From a virus: DNA of 64,000 nt. The first letter of the stretch is position 1, and each line of letters begins with the position of its first letter. Where the stretch lies: positions 1 through 64,000 of the IMG/VR virus record IMGVR_UViG_3300042518_001860, one strand, 5' to 3'. The position numbers and the translations under genes are program-made. Shown here piece by piece: positions 1 through 6,069 of the stretch. Under the pieces are notes generated by a model. The model was given only the letters and a program-made list of their open reading frames with translations. It had not been told where the DNA came from and searched no databases.

Positions 1-145
1 CCGACTCGACCGGGGCCGGGGCCGGGGCCGACTCGACCGGGGCCGGGGCCGGGGCCGACTCGACCGGGGCCGGGGCCGGGGCCGACTCGACCGGGGCCGG
101 GGCCGGGGCCGGGGCCGACTCGACCGGGGCCGGGGCCGACTCGAC
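1..145. repeat. 27-base GC-rich tandem repeat
   Basis: Units begin at 3, 30, 57, 84 and 117 and are 27, 27, 27, 33 and 21 bases long. Each is GACTCGACC followed by two to four GGGGCC blocks. All length differences are multiples of six, so the reading frame is kept on either strand. Read on the minus strand the unit gives Ala-Pro-Ala-Pro-Ala-Pro-Val-Glu-Ser. The array continues past the left edge. Confidence 0.9.
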
Positions 146-196
146 GGTGACGGGGGCAGAACGGTGGGGAGAAGAACGACGGGTGGATCGCGACAT
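1..196 (-). CDS. 5' end of a minus-strand gene with an Ala-Pro-rich repeat linker (partial)
   Basis: Reading leftward from 196, an ATG is preceded by GAAGGTGAAAAGACC, with AAGGTG eight bases from the start. The frame stays open to the window edge (65 codons). After about 20 basic and serine-rich residues it becomes repeats of APAPAPVES, a typical flexible Pro/Ala linker. No domain is visible, so the function is unknown. It would be the only minus-strand gene here, divergent from the genes at 1417 onward. A competing plus-strand frame (3-317, Asp-Ser-Thr-Gly-Ala-Gly-Ala repeats ending at TAA 315) is also open and is followed by a terminator at 333-360. I prefer the minus reading because it has a start and ribosome site, but this is not settled. 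Confidence 0.45.
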   Translation of the reverse strand, partial: MSRSTRRSSPHRSAPVTVESAPAPVESAPAPAPAPVESAPAPAPVESAPAPAPVESAPAPAPVES

Positions 197-255
197 GGTC
201 TTTTCACCTTCGCGCGCAATGTGGAAGGGGAGCGCGTATGACCCCTTTACGCATA

Positions 256-281
256 CCCATGGGGGAACCTTCCCCCATGGG
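256..281. repeat. 26-base near-perfect palindrome
   Basis: CCCATGGGGGAA (256-267) and TTCCCCCATGGG (270-281) are exact reverse complements separated by only CC. Such a site could bind a dimeric protein or form a hairpin. It lies between the minus-strand start at 196 and the terminator-like hairpin at 333. Confidence 0.85.
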
Positions 282-332
282 CTTGCGCCGCGTGCTTTAA
301 GCACACCCTTTTTGTAATCGCTACCACGGCCC

Positions 333-360
333 CGCGCAAGGCTTGCGCGATCTTTTTTTT
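333..360 (+). terminator. Rho-independent terminator-like hairpin
   Basis: CGCGCAAG (333-340) and CTTGCGCG (342-349) are exact reverse complements around one base. ATC and eight T residues (353-360) follow, the classic intrinsic-terminator form on the plus strand. Which transcript it would end is unclear, because the nearest supported gene upstream reads the other way. Confidence 0.65.
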
Positions 361-628
361 CGACTTTCGTAAATCCGCAACAATTCCACGGATTTAGCGT
401 CGGCCCGCGCTCCGACGAAATCCCCATTTTTTCCCCATTTTCCCCCTGATTCGTGCCCGTGCCCCGCCCGAGAGGCGCCCCGTCAAGCTCGCCGATTTAG
501 ACCCTACGTGCCAGGTAGTGTGAGCTTTGTGAGTTTTACGGGGTCTGGACGCGTCGAAACTTGGCATGGCCGTTGCTACGCGTGCCGCACGTTCCTTTAG
601 GCGCGTAAAGGGGCTCCGCGGTTTAGGT

Positions 629-663
629 TGGCACGCGGCGTGCTAATGCAACTGTTATGCCAA
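629..663. repeat. 35-base direct repeat, copy 1
   Basis: Identical to 870-904. Each copy starts with TGGCACGCGGCGTGC, which contains the inverted repeat GCACGC-G-GCGTGC, and ends with AACTGTTATGCCAA. The AACTGTT part resembles the AACTGTTG(C/T)A element found at the early promoters downstream. It is likely a protein-binding site (inference). Confidence 0.9.
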
Positions 664-869
664 TATCGGTTTTTGTGCAGTATTTGTTAAATTTTACAGT
701 GGCAACTCGACTTGCCGAATCGCGTTAAACGGCCGTTTCGGGGTCGGGGCATATCAGGGGCGCGGAGCACGCTCCGCGCGCCTTTACGGGCCCTTAGCGG
801 CCCGGCAATCGGCATAGAAGATCTGAAACATTTATCAAGTTTCAAAGCTCCGACTTGTCATTTGTCCAG

Positions 870-904
870 TGGCACGCGGCGTGCTAATGCAACTGTTATG
901 CCAA
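870..904. repeat. 35-base direct repeat, copy 2
   Basis: Exact copy of 629-663, 241 bases further on, again carrying the GCACGC/GCGTGC inverted repeat and the AACTGTTATGCC tail. The flanking bases differ, so the repeat is sharply bounded. Confidence 0.9.
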
Positions 905-940
905 ATGGGGTGCCCTTGCCGAGCGGCCCACCTCCCTCCA

Positions 941-1047
941 GGAGGGGGGGGCTACCAAGGGGATATGTAGAGGTGGACCAATGGGATGTGTGTAGGGGGA
1001 TAAATGGGATAAAGGGGATGTGTGGAGGTGGTCGGGAGGTGACTGGT
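941..1047 (+). other. G-rich tract with quadruplex potential
   Basis: Runs of three to eight G residues recur with short spacers: eight G at 944-951, then GGGG, GGG, GGGGG, GGG and GGGG up to about 1017. Such spacing can form G-quadruplexes on the plus strand. CCCTCC-A-GGAGGG (934-946) adds a small hairpin at its left end. No gene is supported here. Confidence 0.5.
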
Positions 1048-1207
1048 TATCAATGCGATTACGTGGTTTGAGCATTATCGAGGTGATAACCTCCTCGCCA
1101 CCCTCCGCCGCCCAGCTACCTCGAGGTGCCCGGGGTGGCACCGCGGCTCGAGGACGGTGCATCCCAGGCTGGGGTAGCCCCACGCCCGCCCGGTCTCTAC
1201 GGGTACC

Positions 1208-1296
1208 CTCATGATTCTTTTTTGTTTGGAAATTTTTTTATTTCTTTTGTTTTTATTTTATTTTTTATAGAATTTTTTTTATTTCAAACTGTTGCG
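1208..1296. other. T-rich, AT-rich tract
   Basis: About 90 bases of almost pure A/T with long T runs on the plus strand, in a genome that is otherwise GC-rich. It could be a DNA-unwinding element or promoter upstream sequence; the promoter at 1359 lies about 60 bases downstream. Role inferred from composition only. Confidence 0.5.
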
Positions 1297-1358
1297 ATTC
1301 CTCGGGGGTTTTTTCATAGGTGGCCGCGGAGGACGCATTTTTTGAGGTGTGAAAGGCG

Positions 1359-1387
1359 TTGACAATTGTTGCAACCACGTCTATGGT
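1359..1387 (+). promoter_or_regulatory. Promoter TTGACA-17-TATGGT
   Basis: A perfect sigma70 -35 box (1359-1364) and TATGGT (1382-1387) are separated by 17 bases. The spacer carries ATTGTTGCAAC, a member of the recurrent early-promoter motif. The predicted transcript starts near 1394, about 23 bases before the ATG at 1417. Confidence 0.75.
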
Positions 1388-1416
1388 GGGAGCTACTCCC
1401 AGAAAGGAACTGCGAC

Positions 1417-1851
1417 ATGCGCCCCCACACCCTCAGCTTCTACAACCCGGAGAGTCGTGAGCTCTATGTCTGGATGTACTATCCCCCCGCCCTGAATCTG
1501 GACCGGTTCACTTTTGCCCGCCGCGCCGTGGATGTTCCCCTCGAGGCTCGAGAGCTGGTCGACGATGGGCTGAAGACCCTCCTCACCCGGGAGTTGAGGT
1601 ACGAGCTCGAGTTCAACATCGCCGAACTGACTCAGGAGCAGCGCGGCAATCAGACCCTGGCCTTCAGCGCGCTGCATGGGTTGGAAACGGCGTCGATCAA
1701 GGTCACCATCACCGGCCTGAAGAAGCTGCTCGAGGATCTTCCGCCCGACCGGGACCTTCCGCCCGAGCTCACTTTCTACAACGTTCAGCGGGTGAACCCT
1801 GATATTGCCCCCTGGCGAGATCCGCCCCCCACAACTGGAGTAACCCGATGA
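1417..1851 (+). CDS. Hypothetical early protein, 144 aa
   Basis: I do not recognise this protein. The ATG at 1417 was chosen because it follows AGAAAGGA at a normal distance and lies downstream of the promoter at 1359; an in-frame ATG at 1366 falls inside that promoter. The product starts MRPHTLSFYNPESRELYVW, is mixed alpha/beta and rich in Leu and acidic residues, and ends with a Pro-rich tail. No signal peptide or membrane segment is seen. It is the first gene of the early operon, and its stop overlaps the next start (ATGA at 1848). Confidence 0.75.
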   Translation: MRPHTLSFYNPESRELYVWMYYPPALNLDRFTFARRAVDVPLEARELVDDGLKTLLTRELRYELEFNIAELTQEQRGNQTLAFSALHGLETASIKVTITGLKKLLEDLPPDRDLPPELTFYNVQRVNPDIAPWRDPPPTTGVTR

Positions 1852-2016
1852 ACAAGATGACGCCGGAAAGACCAGGTCATCACGTTCGACTACCGTCCCA
1901 ACCCTCGGCTGCGCGAGGTCCGGGAAGCCCCACTGGACCGGGTGGTAAGACGAGGAATTTTCTCCTCCCCGTCCTCGCCACCTTCGTGCGGTTATCGGAA
2001 CCACCGGCACAAGTAA
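1848..2016 (+). pseudogene. Small gene needing a +1 frameshift (about 55 aa)
   Basis: An ATG at 1848 overlaps the previous stop (ATGA). Its frame starts MNKMTPE, then at GGAAAG (1865-1870) the protein-like reading moves to the +1 frame: DQVITFDYRPNPRLREVREA and on to TAA 2014-2016. That frame has no start of its own, because TGA lies at 1858-1860. One fewer A at 1867-1869 would join the two parts. Read without a shift, the first frame stays open to 2060 but has atypical codon use in its first half. It may be a recent indel, a sequence error or a programmed shift. Function unknown. Confidence 0.35.
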
Positions 2017-2040
2017 CGCGCGAACAGGAGCCACGACACC

Positions 2041-2613
2041 GTGAAAATCACGACCAATAACCTCATCCACGCTGATGCCTGTAATTCAGGCATCATGGCC
2101 TTCGGGGGGATCTTCCCCGACGGATTTGATGGGGAATGGACCCCCACCATGCAGGCTCTGTGTTTCGGCACTGAACTGCGAAGATTCCTGTACTGGGCCA
2201 AAGAAGTAGAACTGCTCCCCTGCCTCTATCCCATGACGGGGTGGGATCTGCGAGGAGCGGACTTGTACTGCGCAGATCTGCGATGCGCCGTCCTGAACGA
2301 AGCCGACCTACGAGGGGCGGATCTTCGTGAGGCCAACCTGTTTGGGGCCGACTTGCTCGGGGCTAACCTGACCGGGGCACGACTGGCAGCGGCAGTTCTG
2401 CGCGGGGCGGACCTCAGTAGGGCGGATCTGCGCGGGGTGGATTTGAGCCAACACGACTTGTCTGGAGCATGTCTGCGAGGCGCCCGCCGCAACCCGGATG
2501 ACCATCCCATCCCTCACTGGAGGCTGATGGATGGCGAGTTGCACTGGGCCTTTAAGCCGCATGACGGGGTTCTTTCCGCCCTAAAAGAAAACAGGGTTCG
2601 AAGGAGTGAGTAG
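2041..2613 (+). CDS. Pentapeptide-repeat protein 1
   Basis: 190 aa from a GTG start preceded by CAGGAG. Residues about 64-150 are tandem A(D/N)LxX pentapeptides ([19 protein letters not shown] and onward), which fold as a right-handed quadrilateral beta-helix. Some family members (Qnr, MfpA) mimic DNA and protect gyrase; others only act as scaffolds. The flanks are non-repetitive: an N-terminal region with GEWTP and LRR, and a C-terminal PIPHW segment, both shared with the protein at 5338. The two are therefore paralogues. No signal peptide, so it is probably cytoplasmic. The target cannot be told from sequence. Confidence 0.85.
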   Translation: MKITTNNLIHADACNSGIMAFGGIFPDGFDGEWTPTMQALCFGTELRRFLYWAKEVELLPCLYPMTGWDLRGADLYCADLRCAVLNEADLRGADLREANLFGADLLGANLTGARLAAAVLRGADLSRADLRGVDLSQHDLSGACLRGARRNPDDHPIPHWRLMDGELHWAFKPHDGVLSALKENRVRRSE

Positions 2614-2617
2614 ACGT

Positions 2618-2941
2618 ATGACAATGCAGTACTCAATTCGGGAGCGGCTTCTGCGTAGCTTCATTTTTGGAGTGGTGATAGCCCTCATGCTGGCCGTCTT
2701 CGGATTTCCGTTTGCGGGACCCCACACAATTGCCGCTGGGATGATCGAGGCATTCACTGCTGATCCTCCGCCGCCTGGCGGGCTGTTGGTTCAACTGCTG
2801 GACAGTGCCAAGGCGCTTCCTTTCACCCTCGTGCTGTTGGTCGCACTCTTGTACGCCGACCTTGGCCGTCTTGGGGTGGAGTGCTTCTTCTCATCTCAAC
2901 AGGCCTGCGAGAGCCTCTCAGAGAAAGGGTGGCAGCCATGA
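2618..2941 (+). CDS. Small membrane protein, 107 aa
   Basis: The ATG at 2618 lies 11 bases after AAGGAG (2601-2606); a second ATG at 2624 is possible. There are two hydrophobic stretches, at about residues 14-40 (FIFGVVIALMLAVFGFPFAG) and 68-85 (LPFTLVLLVALLYADL), separated by a Pro-rich loop. This predicts two membrane helices. Function unknown; a holin-like or superinfection-exclusion role is possible but unsupported. The stop overlaps the next start. Confidence 0.7.
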   Translation: MTMQYSIRERLLRSFIFGVVIALMLAVFGFPFAGPHTIAAGMIEAFTADPPPPGGLLVQLLDSAKALPFTLVLLVALLYADLGRLGVECFFSSQQACESLSEKGWQP

Positions 2942-3378
2942 TGCCGCTGTTCAAGGTGGGCGACATCCTCTACCGCGCACGCGCTCGCGTCTCCTACACC
3001 GAGTTCGGGGACCGCGTCGTGATCCGCTATGAAACGTGGCACGTCGTACGGACGACGAAGTACATGATGTGGCTCTCGACCCACCCTCTGGTGCAGCCCT
3101 GGGAGGTGCTGCCCGGACACGGCTCAGACAACTGGGTTGAGCTCACCGAGGCTGAATACGATAAGCGAGTCCGAGAGCATTGGGGCTCTCTCAGACGTTG
3201 TGCGCAACATGCGCGCGTCAAGTTCGCATGGCGGACGCAGCTCGAGGCGATGAACAGCCTCGCCGCTCGCACGCACTGGCGCGTCATCCACGCCGAACAC
3301 AGGCTCGCCGAAGCCAAAGCAATCAAACAGAAAGTCGACTCGCTCATCCGCGAGCAGTCCCTCCAGGAGTTCAAATGA
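2938..3378 (+). CDS. Hypothetical protein, 146 aa
   Basis: Not recognised. The start is the first of two adjacent ATG codons and overlaps the previous stop (ATGA). The first half is beta-rich with a KVGDILYRARA start, like small SH3-type folds. The second half (about 75-146) is a long charged helix rich in Ala, Arg and Glu. Translation is probably coupled to the genes on both sides, since its stop overlaps the sirtuin start at 3375. Confidence 0.75.
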   Translation: MMPLFKVGDILYRARARVSYTEFGDRVVIRYETWHVVRTTKYMMWLSTHPLVQPWEVLPGHGSDNWVELTEAEYDKRVREHWGSLRRCAQHARVKFAWRTQLEAMNSLAARTHWRVIHAEHRLAEAKAIKQKVDSLIREQSLQEFK

Positions 3379-4190
3379 ATAGCACCCACCGACTCGACGA
3401 TCCCCGCCGCCTTCTGGCCGAGACGCTCTCTGTTCCCAACGCTCACCCCGTCTTCATCACCGGCGCGGGGATCTCGATTGCCTCCGGTATCGCCCCCTTC
3501 CGCGGCACCCCGGACGCGGTCTGGGAAAAGGACGTTACGGAGAAGGGGACCTTCGACTACTTCCTCTGCCATCCTGTCGAGGCGTGGCAGTGGCTCCTCT
3601 CCGCCCTGGCTGGGGCCACCGGGGCAAAACCCAACCCCGCCCACCTTGCCCTCGCCCGCCTGGAGGAGAAGCTGGAGGACCGGATGACGCTGATCACCCA
3701 GAACGTCGATGGCCTCCATTTGGCGGCGGGGAGTAAGCGGTGCCTCGAGGTCCACGGCAACATGCGGCACATGCGCTGCGTCGATAGGTTCTGCTCCAGT
3801 GGTTTTGGTGGGACTCGAGGCCTCCTGCCCTGGGACGAGGTGCAGGTCTCGAGGTTCTTGACCAACCCTTGCCGCGAGACCTTGCCCCGCTGTCCGTGTG
3901 GTAAGATCCTCCGCGCGCACGTCCTCTGGTTCGACGAGTGCTACGATGGTCACGAGGACTACCAGTTTGTGCAAGCCATCAAGGCCTTCAACAAGATGAC
4001 CGCGCTGATCTTCATCGGCACCTCGTTTGCAGTGGGCTTCACCGAACTTGCCAAGCTCGCCGGGTACCAATACCGGGTGCCCATGTTCGTCATCGACCCT
4101 CACGACTCCCTGCGCTTCCCTGGGCTGCATATCCAGGCGGCGGCGGAAGACTTCCTCCCGCATCTCGCCGCTGCAGTTGAAGTGGGCTGA
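3375..4190 (+). CDS. Sirtuin (NAD+-dependent protein deacylase, SIR2 family)
   Basis: 271 aa, the usual size of a bacterial sirtuin core. Visible motifs: GAGIS (30-34), which binds NAD; PFRGTPDAVW (41-50); TQNVDGLH (108-115); catalytic His127 in EVHGN; zinc ligands Cys135, Cys140 and Cys173/Cys175; and GTSFAV (215-220). All active-site residues appear intact. The family removes acyl groups from lysine using NAD+, giving nicotinamide and O-acyl-ADP-ribose. The ATG overlaps the previous stop and follows CAGGAG. It closes the first early operon; a new promoter follows at 4204. In a phage it could deacylate host or phage proteins or alter NAD+ levels (inference). Confidence 0.93.
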   Translation: MNSTHRLDDPRRLLAETLSVPNAHPVFITGAGISIASGIAPFRGTPDAVWEKDVTEKGTFDYFLCHPVEAWQWLLSALAGATGAKPNPAHLALARLEEKLEDRMTLITQNVDGLHLAAGSKRCLEVHGNMRHMRCVDRFCSSGFGGTRGLLPWDEVQVSRFLTNPCRETLPRCPCGKILRAHVLWFDECYDGHEDYQFVQAIKAFNKMTALIFIGTSFAVGFTELAKLAGYQYRVPMFVIDPHDSLRFPGLHIQAAAEDFLPHLAAAVEVG

Positions 4191-4203
4191 CGCTTCATTG
4201 TCG

Positions 4204-4232
4204 TTGACCCATTGAGTAAACTGTTGTAGGGT
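4204..4232 (+). promoter_or_regulatory. Promoter TTGACC-17-TAGGGT with AACTGTTGTA element
   Basis: TTGACC (4204-4209), 17 bases, TAGGGT (4227-4232). AAACTGTTG directly abuts the -10 box, as it does at 7851. The predicted start near 4239 leaves a 19-base leader holding GAGGAGAGG before the GTG at 4258. Confidence 0.65.
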
Positions 4233-4257
4233 CCCCCGCAACACCGAGGAGAGGTTC

Positions 4258-4443
4258 GTGGCTCACCAGCCTGTTGAAGTGCGTGTCGATCACTCCCACA
4301 AACAGCTTTCCATCCATGTTGACGTCCCGGAGTGGCGGCTAGGGTTCCAGGACTTCCAACTCAGCGTCGCACTGGCGCGGGAGCGCCACGCGGTCCTCGA
4401 GTCCCTCATCCTCTGCCTCGAACAGGAACTTCAGGAGGACTGA
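4258..4443 (+). CDS. Small hypothetical protein, 61 aa
   Basis: GTG start behind a strong GAGGAGAGG site, first gene after the promoter at 4204. The sequence is a short beta-hairpin-like part (VEVRVDHSHKQLSIHVDV) followed by a helix ending in CLEQELQED. No known family is recognised. One base separates its stop from the next gene. Confidence 0.7.
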   Translation: MAHQPVEVRVDHSHKQLSIHVDVPEWRLGFQDFQLSVALARERHAVLESLILCLEQELQED

Positions 4444-4444
4444 A

Positions 4445-5050
4445 ATGAACCACATCAAGAAGCTGCAGGCCCTCGGGGCCTGCGATGAATCCATCGAATT
4501 CGCCGCCCAGTTCTCCCACGCCCAGGAGGCGTGGGAGAACAACACACGGCCCGACTGGGCCCTGTGGCTTCTCGCCCGCCTCGGCGGCGAGCACAAACGG
4601 ATGGCGGTCCGCCTGGCGGCGGACTTCGCCGAACGGGTTGTCCACTTGGCCGGCGAAGGCCGGCCAGCGGCGGAAGCCGCCATCGCGGCGGCGAGAGCGT
4701 GGGCTGACGATCCCTGCGAGGAGACGCAGTCGGCGGCGCTGCGCGCCGCCTACGACGCCCGCGCCGCCGCCTACGACGCCCGCGCCGCCGCCTACGACGC
4801 CCGCGCCGCCGCCTACGCCGCCGACGCCGCCGACGCCGCCGCCTACGCCGCCGCCTACGCCGCCGCCTACGCCGCCGCCTACGCCGCCGCCTACGCCACC
4901 TACACCCCCGACGCCGTCGCCTGCGGCTGCGCCGCCGCCTACGCCGTCGACGCCGCCGCCGAACCGGGGGAGGAAAGGGCGTGGCAGATCTCGCGAATTC
5001 GTGAGATCTGTCCCAACTGTCCCATTGGGGAGGTAGGGAGCAGAGCGTGA
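4445..5050 (+). CDS. Ala/Tyr-rich helical repeat protein, 201 aa
   Basis: Residues about 1-95 form a compact helical domain (MNHIKKLQALGACDESIEFA; later DWALWLLARLGGEHKRMAVR). Residues 98-160 are tandem repeats encoded by DNA repeats: three AAYDARA units, then AAYA units. A short Cys-containing tail ends with ICPNCPIGE. The layout recalls phage and bacterial proteins annotated as putative immunity proteins with Ala-rich heptads, but I cannot prove the family. The GTGA at 5047 overlaps its stop. The repeats make its length prone to vary. Confidence 0.75.
   Translation: MNHIKKLQALGACDESIEFAAQFSHAQEAWENNTRPDWALWLLARLGGEHKRMAVRLAADFAERVVHLAGEGRPAAEAAIAAARAWADDPCEETQSAALRAAYDARAAAYDARAAAYDARAAAYAADAADAAAYAAAYAAAYAAAYAAAYATYTPDAVACGCAAAYAVDAAAEPGEERAWQISRIREICPNCPIGEVGSRA
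4751..4903. repeat. In-frame 21-base and 12-base tandem repeats
   Basis: Three exact 21-base copies (starting 4751, 4772, 4793) encode YDARAAA, followed by 12-base TACGCCGCCGCC copies (starting 4844, 4856, 4868, 4880). Unit lengths are multiples of three, so slippage would change protein length without a frameshift. Confidence 0.85.
4985..5010. repeat. 26-base imperfect palindrome inside a coding region
   Basis: CAGATCTC (4985-4992) pairs exactly with GAGATCTG (5003-5010), and the centre CGAATTCG (4994-5001) is itself a palindrome. Only the 4993/5002 pair does not match. It lies near the 3' end of the Ala/Tyr-repeat gene, just before the ribosome site for 5047. It could be a protein-binding site or an RNA hairpin. 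Confidence 0.75.
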
Positions 5051-5341
5051 GACTTTATGAGTTAGATTACAACAGTCTTCGAGAGGAGGCCCACTTTGAG
5101 GCTGGAAAGTGGTCGTCGAAATTTTCCTCGTAGAGGGGAGAAAGTCGGTCGCTTTGCCCGAGTAGAGATTGACTGCCCAGACGAGTCAGCGGCACGAGAG
5201 CTACTCCACGCTGCACTTTTCAAAGTTCGTGGGCAGTTTCAGAACTATGTAAGAGATGTAATCCACACCCTTACAGGTAGTCTTCAGGACACAAACCACC
5301 TCATCTACCTCGATGATTTGCGGACGCAGGACTTATCATGA
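5047..5341 (+). pseudogene. Small gene needing a +1 frameshift (about 97 aa)
   Basis: A GTG at 5047 overlaps the previous stop and follows GGGGAGGTAGGGAG. Its frame reads MRLYELDYNSLREEAHFEAG and on to KFSS, then meets TAG at 5131. The downstream +1 frame is clearly protein-like: RGEKVGRFARVEIDCPDESA, ending DDLRTQDLS at TGA 5339-5341, in overlap with the next ATG. TTTT at 5120-5123 would let a Phe tRNA slip +1 with full pairing. The whole product has no recognised family. An indel in a T run, a sequencing error or programmed frameshifting would all explain it. Confidence 0.5.
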
Positions 5342-5976
5342 ATCTCGCAACGATCCTGGGCAGACACCCATGCCCAAAATCCCTCATCTCCAGCCTTGAG
5401 GCCACCTTCCAGCCGGGACTCCAGGTAGAGTGGACACCTGAAGCTCAGCGTCAGGCACTCTCCTCCTTACCCCTGCGGCGACAATTCGGTCTCTTGGTTG
5501 AGGATGGAGTGCTGCCGCTCTGGAGTATGCGTAGATGGAACTTCTCATGTGAGAACCTGAGTGACCTCAACTTGACCTGTGGGGACCTATCCCGCGCGAA
5601 CTTGGATTCCACCAACCTGAGCCTGGCGTTTTTGGTGTGGACCAACCTCAACTTTGCCAGCATGCGTGGCGCGGACTTGTCCGGAGCTCACCTCGGCGGG
5701 GCGAGATTGCTTGGAGCAGTTCTGACAAAGGCCTCCCTCCGCAGTGCCAACCTGTACGGTGCAGACCTTAGAGGGGCCGACCTCAGTGGGGCGGATCTGT
5801 CTGAGGCGAACTTGTTTGAAGCCGACCTGCGAGATGCGAATCTCGAGGGCGCCAACTTGGCCGAGGCTGATTTGAGGGGGGCAAGCCGCACCTCGTATGA
5901 CCCGCCAGTTCCTGGGTGGGCTCTTCAGGTCCAGACTTCTGCGGAAGACACACGACTTCTTTTAATTAAGAATTAG
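5338..5976 (+). CDS. Pentapeptide-repeat protein 2
   Basis: 212 aa; the ATG overlaps the previous stop. Residues about 70-185 are A(D/N)LxX repeats ([20 protein letters not shown] and onward), giving a longer beta-helix than the paralogue at 2041. The N-terminal region shares EWTP, LRR and a following LP-rich segment with that protein, and the C-terminus PPVPGWAL matches its PIPHWRL. It is probably cytoplasmic, and DNA mimicry or protein shielding is possible for the family. Its last codons lie in an AT-rich inverted repeat (5962-5995), so the gene ends at a probable terminator. Confidence 0.87.
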   Translation: MNLATILGRHPCPKSLISSLEATFQPGLQVEWTPEAQRQALSSLPLRRQFGLLVEDGVLPLWSMRRWNFSCENLSDLNLTCGDLSRANLDSTNLSLAFLVWTNLNFASMRGADLSGAHLGGARLLGAVLTKASLRSANLYGADLRGADLSGADLSEANLFEADLRDANLEGANLAEADLRGASRTSYDPPVPGWALQVQTSAEDTRLLLIKN

Positions 5977-5995
5977 ATAATTTTTTCTTAATTAA
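5962..5995 (+). terminator. AT-rich hairpin at the end of the pentapeptide-repeat gene
   Basis: TTAATTAAGAA (5962-5972) and TTCTTAATTAA (5985-5995) are exact reverse complements with a 12-base loop containing a T run. It overlaps the stop codon at 5974. There is no T tract after the stem, so it may end transcription weakly or stabilise the 3' end. Confidence 0.5.
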
Positions 5996-6002
5996 GAGAT
6001 TT

Positions 6003-6029
6003 GTTGCAAAAGGCCTTCCCCTTTGCAAC
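6003..6029 (+). promoter_or_regulatory. Inverted pair of GTTGCAAA elements
   Basis: GTTGCAAA (6003-6010) and TTTGCAAC (6022-6029) are exact reverse complements 11 bases apart. Each half resembles the GTTGCA element at other early promoters. It lies in the 93-base gap before the GTG at 6070 and could be a dimer-binding operator. I see no clear -10 box with it. Confidence 0.45.
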
Positions 6030-6069
6030 ATTTTCTGCGAGGCTTCTTCCACCACCAAGGAGGTTCCCC

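Larger units (their letters stand above)
197..1416. other. Gene-free region of about 1.2 kb, rich in inverted and direct repeats
   Basis: No frame here has both a ribosome site and protein-like codon use. It holds inverted repeats at 256-281, 292-304 (GTGCTT/AAGCAC), 370-377 with 389-396 (TAAATCCG/CGGATTTA), 581-591 (CGTGC/GCACG), 594-611 (CCTTTA/TAAAGG) and 1138-1143 with 1155-1160. It also holds a terminator-like hairpin (333-360), a 35-base direct repeat (629 and 870), a G-rich tract (941-1047), an AT-rich tract (1208-1296) and the promoter at 1359. The combination fits a control region, a replication origin or a packaging region. The sequence alone does not say which. Confidence 0.6.

Noticed and set aside
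712-1214. Several short open frames in the gene-free region
   Set aside because: No ribosome sites, low-complexity Gly/Arg/Pro-rich products, and they cross direct repeats and G-rich DNA.
3027-4244. Minus-strand open frame opposite the sirtuin
   Set aside because: The sirtuin motifs on the plus strand are decisive.
4485-5036. Pro/Thr-rich frame overlapping the Ala/Tyr-repeat gene
   Set aside because: Out-of-frame reading of the same GCC/TAC repeats; the other frame has the coupled start and stop.
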